Below are positions 1 through 7,837 of a DNA stretch of 23,818 bases, one piece after another (position 1 is the first letter of the stretch; the number at the start of each line of letters is the position of its first letter). The notes beneath the pieces were generated by a model. That model did not search any database. It was not told where the DNA came from and worked only from the letters and a program-made list of their open reading frames with translations. The translations under genes were made by a program, and so were the position numbers. Origin of the DNA: UMGS621 sp964468815. Its GTDB lineage: Bacteria > Bacillota > Clostridia > Christensenellales > Borkfalkiaceae. The stretch covers positions 1-23,818 of the forward strand of contig CAYXWN010000031.1 of the NCBI GenBank assembly GCA_964468815.1. Reading direction: 5' to 3'.

Positions 1-79
1 TAGCGTGGGCGTCGGTTCGGCGTTCGGTTTACTGCTCGCTGCGGCTGCGGTTTCTCTTCTTAAAAAGAAGAAAGATTAA
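1..79 (+). CDS. C-terminal tail of a membrane-anchored surface protein (5' end outside window)
   Basis: An open frame from position 2 ends at the TAA at 77-79. It encodes about 25 residues: a Gly/Ala/Leu-rich hydrophobic stretch followed by four lysines and an aspartate. A hydrophobic helix plus a short basic tail at the extreme C-terminus is a membrane stop-transfer anchor of the kind found on Gram-positive cell-surface proteins. The next gene ends in the same style, so the missing gene is probably a related surface protein. Nothing can be said about its main domains. No LPXTG can be judged because the upstream residues are missing. The gap to the next gene is 46 bp and holds a small inverted repeat (AACGG 84-88, CCGTT 100-104) without a T-run. 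Confidence 0.6.
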   Translation, partial: SVGVGSAFGLLLAAAAVSLLKKKKD

Positions 80-125
80 AATAAACGGAATAATATTTCC
101 CGTTGAGGAAAAATAGGAGGAGACA

Positions 126-3100
126 ATGAAATTAAAACGGTTACTTGTGGCTGCGTTGTCGGTTATGATGACGCTGTCGATCGGAACGGCTGTATTTTTC
201 GCATCTGCGGAAAATACGACCGAGCCTCTTTATCAAATCTATTATAAAGAGGACGGCAGTTTTGCCGGGATCAATGCAAAAGCGTCGATGTACGGCGCGG
301 TTTGGCTGGGCGTCAAAAAAGACATGACGGAGATGAATAATATCTTCTTAATGCAGACTATCTCTTTTGAAACGCCGATTGATACGGCGGAGTCAACGGG
401 ATTATTCATTAAACTGAAAAGCCCCGACAGAAATTTAGGCTTCCGTTTTATCATGCAGGATACCGACGGCAATTATTGGCGTACGTATAACGGCAGCAAG
501 AACGGAAGAAACGATCCGTTTGTGTCCGAAGACGGCACGATCGGCTCGTTACAGATGTTAAGCGGTCAGCATAAGTTTACCAAAACGCTCGGAACTGGGA
601 CTTGGTATATTCCTTGGACGGGTGCGAAAGATTACGCTAAGGCAACGACGGTCTTACCTTCCGGAACGAAAATTCAGTCCGTTTCTTTCGGACTCGTATT
701 GACGAATGCCGGTTGGTGGGGCGGCGACGGCGTTGCGGTCGGAGCGGTCGGAACGGTCAAGGTAAACGGCGCGAACGACGTGACCGCGACGGTTTTGATC
801 GACGCGGCGAATCTTACCTATACGACGAACGCGGACGATTTGACGGCGGACGTGAACCTTGCAAAGCCTGCGAACGGCAAGACGTTTTATTCTAACTTTG
901 CCGTCGGCTCTGAGATTTTCGATAAAACGCACGAAACTTCCGTTGAGGCGACCGCGAACAGCGAATTTAGCCGCACAGACGGAAAAATGACCGTTCGTTG
1001 CGTGGACGGATCGGGAAAAGAATTAAAAGAGGCGTCTGCGCTTACGGTGAAATTCGATCGCGAAACCATGACGTACGGTTACTTTATTACCGCGCCCGTG
1101 ATCGAGGGCTACCGTTACGTTTCTGCGGATAAAGAGTTGAGCGGAAGCGTTAGCGACGCCGTGTCCGAGATCACTCTCGTTTACGAGGCGGATTCCTCCG
1201 TCGTCGGATCTGATTTTGAAATGCTGTACGCCGCGGACGGGACGTTCGTCGGAATCAACGATAAAACGTCCTTGAACGGTGCGATTTATACGGGTTTGAA
1301 AAAGGATATGGCTGAACAAGCGAACGTCTTTTCGCTCATGACGATTACGTTTGAAACGCCCGTCGATTCTGCGCAAACCGCCGGTATCTTTATTCGGATG
1401 TCGGGCGCTCGCACCAATTACGGCTTTACGTTTTTATTGGAAGATGAAAGCGGCTCGTATTACAACGCCTATAAAAACGGCGTCGGCAAGGATTGCTTCG
1501 TTTATGCGGACGGCACGTCCGTGTCGTTGACGGATAAGGACAATCAACACGTATTTAAGGGCGAGGGAACTTGGTTTATTCCGTGGAACGCCGTAAGTAA
1601 TGCGGACGGAACGGGTACGGCGATGGCGGACGGAACGAAAATAAAAGCGGTTTCGTTCGGAATGGTTCTGACGAAAAAAGATTGGTATGCCGGCTACGGC
1701 GTTTCGATCGGTCGCGTCGGTACGATCAAGGTGAACGCGCCCGGCGACGCGGTTGCGGAGATTTTGGTCGATCCGACCGCGCTTACGGTTACGTCCGATG
1801 CCGAAGATACGACGGCGGACGTCAATCTTTCTAGTATCGCAAACGGAAAAACGATTGCGATTCGCTCTGCGTGCAAACCGAACGGAAGCGGCGGTATGAC
1901 TGTTTTGACCGCTTCGGACGAAGTTGCTGCAAACGCGATCGCAAGTTCCGAAATTTCGTTCTGCGATACGTCTTTGACGTTGAAGTTTACGGACGGCGAC
2001 GGAAACGAACTTGCCGATCCGAAAACGGTTTCGGTTTCGTTTGATCGGGAAAGCGCGTCTTTCCGCTATGAAATAACGCCGCCCGAACTGTTCGGATACG
2101 GTTATTCTTCTTGCGAAACGGGATTGACGGGGGTTGCCGATCGGGACGGCGGAACGGTTGTTACGCTCGTTTACCGCGAGGTGTACACGCTGACCGTTCG
2201 CTATGAGGACGAGGACGGAAACGCCGTGAAAGAAACGCGGTATTTCTCCTATGCTTACGAGAACAAGGGGGACGCGGTTTCTTACGAGGTGGAAACCCCG
2301 TACGTTGCCGGGTTCGATTATCAATCGTCCGAGGGCGATTTGAGCGGAACGCTTACGCAAAATAAGGAAATCACTTTGATTTATCGCGTCCGTTCGTCAC
2401 TCGATTACGACGTGATTTACGATGAGTTCGACAATTTTGTCGGCGTCAATATTAAAAACCCGATGAAAGGCGCGCTTAAATTCAGCATGGCAGGCGGAAC
2501 GGACGCGACCTTGACGGAAAATTCGTTCGGCGTCGTTGCCGTGAATTTCAATCTTCCGCAGTCAATCGACGAAAGCGACGGCCTGTTGATTAAATTGACC
2601 GGTCCCGTGAAGTCGCTCGGTTTCCGTATGTACGCGGTAGATACGGAGGGAAATCTTTACCGTTCGGTTACGGCGGACGGAAGAAGCGATCCGTTTGTCT
2701 ATGAAAACGGAGAATATAATTATATCGAAGTCAATTCGGGGAAATGGGCGCATCTCTTTGAAAAGGGCGGCACGACCGGTACGATGTTCTATCCTTGGAA
2801 TGGGCTTGTATCCGCAAAGAAAGGCGCGCCTATTCCGGAAGGAACGAAGATCGTCAAGTGGATGTTCGGAATTGATATGCGTTCGCATACTTGGGAAAGT
2901 TCGGGCATCGTGATCGGTACGTTTGCGACCGTCAAGGTGGAAGAGAGCGGCGTAACGGTGAAAAAACTGTTCGATACGGCTGAAATGACTTACGCGGCGA
3001 ACGCAGACGACGAAACCGCCGATATCAATTTGTACGATATTGAGAAGGGACTCGTTGTCGCTCCGTACGCTTCCGTTTCGGGCGGATTCTCTGTCAATTC

Positions 3101-3674
3101 TCCCGAAACGGATACCCCGATTACCGTTCAAAATTGGGTGTTTTCCAGAAAGTCTTACGATATCACCGTTCGTTATCTCAACGAAAAGGGCAGAGAATTA
3201 GGCGCGGCGACTTCCGTTTCTTGTAATTTTGAGGACGGGCAATATACGATTACGCCTCCGTCGTTTATGGGATACACCTATCAATCCGCCGATTATCCCC
3301 TTACGGGAAACGCAACGGACGATATGACGATTACGCTTTCGTATGCGCCGACGGAATACACCATTACCTTGAAATTCATGGATTGCGACGAAAACGAGAT
3401 CGTGGACGAACGGACGATCAAGGTAAAATACAACGATATTTACACGATTGAGGAAACGGAAATTCAGATTGACGGATATACCTTTATCGAATCTTCGCGC
3501 AGATTGCAAGGGACGGTTATGGGAGATATGACCATTACGCTGACTTACGAAAAGCAGAGCGGTTGCGGTTCGACCGTTACGACCGATTCGTTGCTCCTTT
3601 GCCTGACTGCCGCGGTCGGATTGACCGCCGTTGCGGTTTCGTATCGAAAGAGGAAAGAAACCAATGTTGATTAA
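126..3674 (+). CDS. large exported surface protein with three repeated beta-rich modules and MucBP-like repeats
   Basis: This 1182-residue protein is probably displayed on the cell surface. It has a Sec signal peptide (residues 1-28, cleavage after FASA). Three copies of an approximately 200-residue module begin near residues 35, 363 and 761. Each starts with a Y-x-x-DG-x-F-x-G-x-N pattern and carries a GT-W-Y/F-I-PW motif (relaxed in the third copy), a GTKI-x-x-V-SFG motif and a closing TAD(V/I)NL segment. About five units ending in ITL-x-Y, resembling MucBP/bacterial Ig-like mucin-binding repeats, lie between and after them (ends near 350, 680, 750, 1068, 1137). The C-terminus has a GCGS motif, a hydrophobic helix (about 1153-1171) and a basic RKRK tail; there is no LPXTG. 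The start has an ideal AGGAGG site at 115-120. Binding of host or dietary glycans is inferred from the architecture only. The 3' end overlaps the next gene by 11 bp. Confidence 0.8.
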   Translation: MKLKRLLVAALSVMMTLSIGTAVFFASAENTTEPLYQIYYKEDGSFAGINAKASMYGAVWLGVKKDMTEMNNIFLMQTISFETPIDTAESTGLFIKLKSPDRNLGFRFIMQDTDGNYWRTYNGSKNGRNDPFVSEDGTIGSLQMLSGQHKFTKTLGTGTWYIPWTGAKDYAKATTVLPSGTKIQSVSFGLVLTNAGWWGGDGVAVGAVGTVKVNGANDVTATVLIDAANLTYTTNADDLTADVNLAKPANGKTFYSNFAVGSEIFDKTHETSVEATANSEFSRTDGKMTVRCVDGSGKELKEASALTVKFDRETMTYGYFITAPVIEGYRYVSADKELSGSVSDAVSEITLVYEADSSVVGSDFEMLYAADGTFVGINDKTSLNGAIYTGLKKDMAEQANVFSLMTITFETPVDSAQTAGIFIRMSGARTNYGFTFLLEDESGSYYNAYKNGVGKDCFVYADGTSVSLTDKDNQHVFKGEGTWFIPWNAVSNADGTGTAMADGTKIKAVSFGMVLTKKDWYAGYGVSIGRVGTIKVNAPGDAVAEILVDPTALTVTSDAEDTTADVNLSSIANGKTIAIRSACKPNGSGGMTVLTASDEVAANAIASSEISFCDTSLTLKFTDGDGNELADPKTVSVSFDRESASFRYEITPPELFGYGYSSCETGLTGVADRDGGTVVTLVYREVYTLTVRYEDEDGNAVKETRYFSYAYENKGDAVSYEVETPYVAGFDYQSSEGDLSGTLTQNKEITLIYRVRSSLDYDVIYDEFDNFVGVNIKNPMKGALKFSMAGGTDATLTENSFGVVAVNFNLPQSIDESDGLLIKLTGPVKSLGFRMYAVDTEGNLYRSVTADGRSDPFVYENGEYNYIEVNSGKWAHLFEKGGTTGTMFYPWNGLVSAKKGAPIPEGTKIVKWMFGIDMRSHTWESSGIVIGTFATVKVEESGVTVKKLFDTAEMTYAANADDETADINLYDIEKGLVVAPYASVSGGFSVNSPETDTPITVQNWVFSRKSYDITVRYLNEKGRELGAATSVSCNFEDGQYTITPPSFMGYTYQSADYPLTGNATDDMTITLSYAPTEYTITLKFMDCDENEIVDERTIKVKYNDIYTIEETEIQIDGYTFIESSRRLQGTVMGDMTITLTYEKQSGCGSTVTTDSLLLCLTAAVGLTAVAVSYRKRKETNVD

Positions 3675-4689
3675 ACTTGTTCACAGAAACACGTTATCGG
3701 TAGAGGCAGCCGTGCGCCGAGTTGCAAACGGAGATTTGATTCTTCTTTGCACTTGCGGCGGCTTAGCCGAACCCGCGATCGAAAATCGGACGTATCTGTT
3801 CCGCAGTTACGATAACGGGAAAAATTGGAGCGAGCCAAGACAGTTGAACGAAGAGGACGGGCTTGCGCATTATCATACGGAAACCGCGGTGATCGGCGAT
3901 AAAACGATGGTTTTTATTTCCGCGCATAACGGGAAGTTTATCAAGTGGCACAATTATATCATGGAAAGCGAGAACAACGGCTACGATTGGAAAAAACGGC
4001 GGTTGGACGTTTTGCCCGAATACGCTTTTGTGCGGAGTATGCTGACGCTTTCGGACGGAACGGTCTTGTTTCCCTATCATGCGTACCCGATTACGGAAAG
4101 CCAAGAAACCTACGGCTTAACGCACGATACTTACGCCTTTCAGAACGACGTGCCTTATATCGAGAGCGGCTTTTTAACGAGTCGCGACGGCTGCGCTTCG
4201 TTTGAACGGAGAGTGGCGTTTCGTACGGATATGGAGAAGATGAAAGCCCAAGGACATCCGCGGTGGATTTGGCCTGAAAACGCGGTCGTCGAGGCGGAAA
4301 ACGGGCATTTGATCATGTTGATGCGCGTGGATCATTCCGGTTGTTTGTGGCGGTCGGATTCGTTCGATTATGGCATTCATTGGACGGAAATAGAGAAGAC
4401 GGATATCCCGAATCCGTCCAATAAGCCGCAGTTGTTAAAGACGGATGACGGGAAAATTGTCTTATTAAATACCCCCAACGCCGCTTACGGATTATTAAAT
4501 CGGTTTCCGCTTGAAATTTGGATTTCTTCGGACGGAATGAAAACGTGGGAAAAGAAAATTCGGTTATCCGATTTCCCGGGCGCGTATTCGTATGCGAACG
4601 GAATGATAGAGGGGAATATTCTTTATTTAGCGTTTGAATTCAATCGGCACGACGTGTATTTCGCGACGGTCGATTTGGAGAATGACTAG
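3664..4689 (+). CDS. sialidase-like (BNR/Asp-box) beta-propeller glycosidase
   Basis: The 341-residue product has at least five BNR/Asp-box motifs (S-x-D-x-G-x-x-W type), the hallmark of six-bladed sialidase-fold propellers. They begin near residues 48 (SYDNGKNW), 102 (SENNGYDW), 173 (SRDGCASF), 233 (SFDYGIHW) and 288 (SSDGMKTW). I chose the ATG at 3664, inside the end of the upstream gene, because AGAGGAAAG lies just before it; an in-frame start further upstream would add a basic tail read from the neighbour. There is no signal peptide, so it should act in the cytoplasm on imported glycans. I do not see a clear FRIP motif and cannot confirm the arginine triad of true neuraminidases, so the substrate is open. 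It is translationally coupled to the surface-protein gene by an 11-bp overlap. Confidence 0.75.
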   Translation: MLIKLVHRNTLSVEAAVRRVANGDLILLCTCGGLAEPAIENRTYLFRSYDNGKNWSEPRQLNEEDGLAHYHTETAVIGDKTMVFISAHNGKFIKWHNYIMESENNGYDWKKRRLDVLPEYAFVRSMLTLSDGTVLFPYHAYPITESQETYGLTHDTYAFQNDVPYIESGFLTSRDGCASFERRVAFRTDMEKMKAQGHPRWIWPENAVVEAENGHLIMLMRVDHSGCLWRSDSFDYGIHWTEIEKTDIPNPSNKPQLLKTDDGKIVLLNTPNAAYGLLNRFPLEIWISSDGMKTWEKKIRLSDFPGAYSYANGMIEGNILYLAFEFNRHDVYFATVDLEND

Positions 4690-4735
4690 AGAATGACTAA
4701 AAAGTGTCTTGATAAAACTTGTATAAATTATATAC

Positions 4736-4765
4736 TTGACCGAAAAGAGCACCCTTGATTATAAT
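4736..4765 (+). promoter_or_regulatory. sigma-A promoter of the esterase-kinase-aldolase operon
   Basis: A -35 box TTGACC (4736-4741) and a perfect -10 box TATAAT (4760-4765) are separated by 18 bp. Transcription would start near 4772, about 20 bases before the lipoprotein start codon at 4793. Just upstream, CTTG recurs at 4709, 4719 and 4735 around the AT-rich dyad GTATA/TATAC (4721-4735), which could be a regulator site. This last point is speculative. Confidence 0.75.
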
Positions 4766-4792
4766 GTGATTATCAAAAGGAAAACGAGGAAT

Positions 4793-6076
4793 ATGATAAA
4801 GAGATTGATTATGACACTATTATCTTTGCTTTTTGTTGTTTCCGCAGTTGGTTGCGGCGGAAATGAAAACAACAATCGGAACCCGCCCGAACGTCCGTTG
4901 ATTCGAGAAGATTTGATGTGGGATACCGAATCGTTCTTTTCTCGTTCGGTGACGGTGACCGCCGGAGAGGGTGAGTATCAAAACAAGAACGGCGAAACTA
5001 AGGCTATCTTTTTTGACGGGGAGTTGTATCGAGGAAAAATGACGACCGTATTCGCTTATTACGGCGTTCCGTCCTCGCCTATGCCGGAGGGCGGCTACCC
5101 TGCGGTTGTGTTGGTTCACGGAGGCGGCGGCTGTGCGTTTTATGAATGGGTGGAGTATTGGAACGGCAAAGGGTACGTTGCGATCGCCCCCGACTTTTAC
5201 GGACAGCAATACGGGAGTTTTTCTTTGCAGAACGGCAAAGCGCCGAAAAATCCGAACGGCGGACCGTCGGACAGCGGTTCGTTTGGTTCTACGGCTGAAA
5301 CCTGTAAGGATTCTTGGACATATCACAGTGTCGCGAATATCATGCTCGCGCACAATATTCTGCTTGCGGACGAGCGCGTTAACGGCGAAAAAATCGGCTT
5401 GACGGGGATTTCTTGGGGCTCTGTGCTTACGTTGATCGCTTCGGGCGTGGATTATCGGTTCGGCGCGTTCGCTCCCGTTTACGGATCGGGCTTTTTGTTG
5501 GATACGCCCGGCGTCGTCGGGAAAAGTTATTATACGCCGCCTGCCGATTCCGCAGAGTGGATGTGTTATTACGATCCCGTTTCTTATTTGCCCTACAACA
5601 ATCGTCCGACGCTCTTTTCCGTCGGAACGAACGAAAGTTTCTTTTCGCCGCTGTTGCAACAAAATTCGTCTGAGTTGTGCAAGGGCGACGTCTATTACGG
5701 GTATCGTTGGGAACTCACGCATTATCACCGTTGGAAAGACGAAGAGGGGATGTTGAACGTCGCGTCCTTTTTCGATCGCGTATTGTGCGGAAAGGAACAG
5801 CCCTTCCTCGTTTCGAGCGAGCGGTTGAACGACAGAACGCTGACGATAAAGATGAAGGGCGCGGAAAACGTCAAACAGATTCGCTTGTGTTATACGGATG
5901 CGGTCGGAGAAACCAGTTTGCAGTGGGTGTGGAATTACACGATGCTTGACATCGCTTTTGACGGCGATACGTTGACGGCGGAAATTCCGCAGTCGGCTGC
6001 GCTTGCATTCGTGGAGTTTAGCGATATGGCGTTTAACGAGTTTTTTGCGAGCAGTTCGCTTTATCGGTTTGTATAA
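4793..6076 (+). CDS. alpha/beta-hydrolase lipoprotein (dienelactone hydrolase/acetyl-esterase-like)
   Basis: This 427-residue lipoprotein begins with a basic-hydrophobic signal and a lipobox ending in Cys21 (SAVGC), so it should be anchored outside the membrane. The fold is alpha/beta hydrolase: an HGGGG oxyanion-hole motif at 109-113, the nucleophile elbow G-I-S-W-G with Ser207, and a candidate catalytic His at 310 or 312 (THYHRW). The layout resembles dienelactone-hydrolase and acetyl-xylan-esterase-type proteins, which cleave ester bonds; the true substrate is unknown. About 90 residues after the histidine form an extra beta-rich domain. The start at 4793 has GAGGA at 4786-4790; an in-frame TTG at 4736 is rejected because it lies on the -35 box. 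It is the first gene of a tight operon, with only 2 bp to the kinase gene. Confidence 0.8.
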   Translation: MIKRLIMTLLSLLFVVSAVGCGGNENNNRNPPERPLIREDLMWDTESFFSRSVTVTAGEGEYQNKNGETKAIFFDGELYRGKMTTVFAYYGVPSSPMPEGGYPAVVLVHGGGGCAFYEWVEYWNGKGYVAIAPDFYGQQYGSFSLQNGKAPKNPNGGPSDSGSFGSTAETCKDSWTYHSVANIMLAHNILLADERVNGEKIGLTGISWGSVLTLIASGVDYRFGAFAPVYGSGFLLDTPGVVGKSYYTPPADSAEWMCYYDPVSYLPYNNRPTLFSVGTNESFFSPLLQQNSSELCKGDVYYGYRWELTHYHRWKDEEGMLNVASFFDRVLCGKEQPFLVSSERLNDRTLTIKMKGAENVKQIRLCYTDAVGETSLQWVWNYTMLDIAFDGDTLTAEIPQSAALAFVEFSDMAFNEFFASSSLYRFV

Positions 6077-6078
6077 AA

Positions 6079-7101
6079 ATGAAAGCATTATTGATTGACG
6101 TCGGCAGTACGTCCGTAAAATGGGCGGAAACGAACGGGAAAACGATTGGAAGAGTGGCACGCTGTCCGTTTCCGTCGAAATTGCCGCTTTCCGAACCTTT
6201 CGTCGAGATGAATCCTGCCGAAATCGCGCGGATAATAAGAGAAATCGCGGACGGTTCGACGGCGGATTGTATTTTGATTTCCACGCAGATGCATGGGTGG
6301 TTGCTGGCGGATGAAAGAGAAAAGTTAGTGACCAACTATATTTCTTGGCAAGATACGCGCGGCGGTTTAAAGCAACTTCCGTTTGCGTTGTCCGCGCGGC
6401 ACGGAGTGGGCGTTAAGCCGAATCTTCCGCGCGCGAGCGTCGCGGTCACGCGGTCGCTGTTTCCGAACGTTGCGGAAAAGGCGAAAATCTTTTACACGCT
6501 CGGCTCTTATCTCGCTTGGTTATTGACGGGGAACAACGCGACGCATATCACGGACGCCGCGGCTTCCGGTTATTACGACACCGTGACTTGCCGTGCGGAC
6601 GCGTGCGACCTGTCCCTTCCGATCGCTTACGCTTGTTTGATTCCGATCGGAACGTATCGGGGAAAGACGGTTTATCCGCCCGTCGGCGATCAACAAGCGT
6701 CCGTATCGGGTGCGGGCGGCGGAGAGGATTGTTATATTCTTAACTTGGGAACGGCGGCGCAGTTGTGCGCGATTACCCCGTGTTTTACGGAGGGCACGTT
6801 TGAATCGCGTCCCTATTTCGGCGGAAAAACGCTTTGTACGGTCACGGGGTTGTGCGGCGGCAAGTACCTTTCCGAACAACGGGGCTCTGCGGGACTTGCA
6901 AAGCGGTTGGAAGAAAATTATCGCGCGGCAATGGAGAAACTTCCGCGGTGCGATCGGCTGTTGGTGACCGGCGGCGCGTTGCGTTATCACGGCGAGGTTC
7001 TGACGGAAGCGTTGCGCCCCTTGGGACTGCCCGTGCGGCGGAACGAGGATGCGGACGCGCTCGAAGGATTACGAAAGTTATTTGAGGAGATAAATCAATG
7101 A
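6079..7101 (+). CDS. compact FGGY-family carbohydrate kinase, sedoheptulokinase-like
   Basis: The 340-residue protein is an ATP-dependent sugar kinase of the FGGY/actin-like ATPase fold. Visible motifs are the phosphate-1 loop DVGSTSVKW (about residues 7-15), QMHG at 70-73, WQDTR at 90-94, VGDQQAS around Asp204 (position of the catalytic base), LGTAAQ from 223 and TGGA at 297-300. QMHG, WQD-x-R and GDxQ-S resemble sedoheptulokinase more than xylulokinase or glycerol kinase. It is much shorter than the usual 470-520 residues, with most of the loss in the second domain after Asp204. The reading frame is intact, so it appears to be a compact form rather than a broken gene. Its end overlaps the aldolase start by 4 bp (ATGA), implying coupled translation and a shared pathway. 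The sugar substrate is not evident. Confidence 0.78.
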   Translation: MKALLIDVGSTSVKWAETNGKTIGRVARCPFPSKLPLSEPFVEMNPAEIARIIREIADGSTADCILISTQMHGWLLADEREKLVTNYISWQDTRGGLKQLPFALSARHGVGVKPNLPRASVAVTRSLFPNVAEKAKIFYTLGSYLAWLLTGNNATHITDAAASGYYDTVTCRADACDLSLPIAYACLIPIGTYRGKTVYPPVGDQQASVSGAGGGEDCYILNLGTAAQLCAITPCFTEGTFESRPYFGGKTLCTVTGLCGGKYLSEQRGSAGLAKRLEENYRAAMEKLPRCDRLLVTGGALRYHGEVLTEALRPLGLPVRRNEDADALEGLRKLFEEINQ

Positions 7102-7826
7102 ACAGAAAGAAAGGCATGATGTTGAGCGAAATTCCCTTTCGCAATTTGCCCGTTCTCTTGAAAGATTGCGGCTTTGATTTTATGATCGTCGATACCGAGC
7201 ACGGCGGATTCGATTATTCGGATCTCTCCGGAATTTTGATGACGGCTCGGTTGGTTTCGCTCGACTGCATCGTGCGGCTTCCCGACAATACCCGTCGGGA
7301 CATCACGCGTATGATGGATATGGGGGCAAAAGGGTTGATGCTTCCCATGACGGGTTCTGCGGAGCAGATTGCCAAGGTGGTCGAATATGCAAAATATGCG
7401 CCCGTCGGCAAGCGCGGAATCTCTACTATGCGCGCACATACGCTGTACCATCCGCCCAAATTGAGCGAATATCGGGAAACGGCGAACGCATATACCGAAA
7501 TTTACGCGCAGATCGAATCGAAAGCGGGGCTGGAACGGATTGACGAGATTTTATCCGTAGACGGCGTGGACGGCTTTTTGCTCGGTCCGAACGATTTGAC
7601 TTGCGATTTGGGATTTCCTGCCGACGCGCACGCAATCGTCGAGGGCGAAATCGCGCGGCTCAGCGAGCGTGCCGCTCGTTTCGGGAAGTCCTCCGGGATT
7701 ATTACGTCGGACGACGGATATTTAGAGGCGGCAAAACGTGCCGGAATGTCGCATTTCTGCGTCGGGAGCGAACTTTCGATGTTGAAACAGTCGGCGCTCC
7801 GTACGGTTGAAAAAATCGAAAAATAA
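7098..7826 (+). CDS. HpcH/HpaI-family class II 2-keto-3-deoxy-acid aldolase
   Basis: This 242-residue enzyme belongs to the HpcH/HpaI aldolase/citrate lyase family, metal-dependent enzymes that split 2-keto-3-deoxy sugar acids (such as 2-keto-3-deoxy-L-rhamnonate or 2-dehydro-3-deoxyglucarate) into pyruvate and an aldehyde. The key residues are all present with family spacing: His35 (in DTEHGG), Arg60 (VRLPD), Glu140 (QIESKAG) and Asp166 (GPNDL). These correspond to His45, Arg70, Glu149 and Asp175 of HpcH; the last two are the metal ligands. It is cytoplasmic. It follows the kinase with ATGA overlap and is followed 11 bp later by the SGNH lipoprotein. The exact sugar acid cannot be told from the sequence. 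Confidence 0.88.
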   Translation: MNRKKGMMLSEIPFRNLPVLLKDCGFDFMIVDTEHGGFDYSDLSGILMTARLVSLDCIVRLPDNTRRDITRMMDMGAKGLMLPMTGSAEQIAKVVEYAKYAPVGKRGISTMRAHTLYHPPKLSEYRETANAYTEIYAQIESKAGLERIDEILSVDGVDGFLLGPNDLTCDLGFPADAHAIVEGEIARLSERAARFGKSSGIITSDDGYLEAAKRAGMSHFCVGSELSMLKQSALRTVEKIEK

Positions 7827-7837
7827 GGAGAACGGAA

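Noticed and set aside
1434..2360. 308-codon open frame on the minus strand
   Set aside because: Lies wholly inside the surface-protein gene, Arg/Asn-rich with no domain; the opposite strand has a clean signal peptide and repeats.
4681..4702. Short tandem duplication of GAATGACTA at the end of the sialidase-like gene
   Set aside because: Only two copies spanning the stop codon; probably a chance slip without function.
4820..6160. 446-codon open frame on the minus strand
   Set aside because: It is antisense to the esterase lipoprotein gene, extremely Arg-rich, without a ribosome site or recognisable motif; a frame shadow caused by codon bias.
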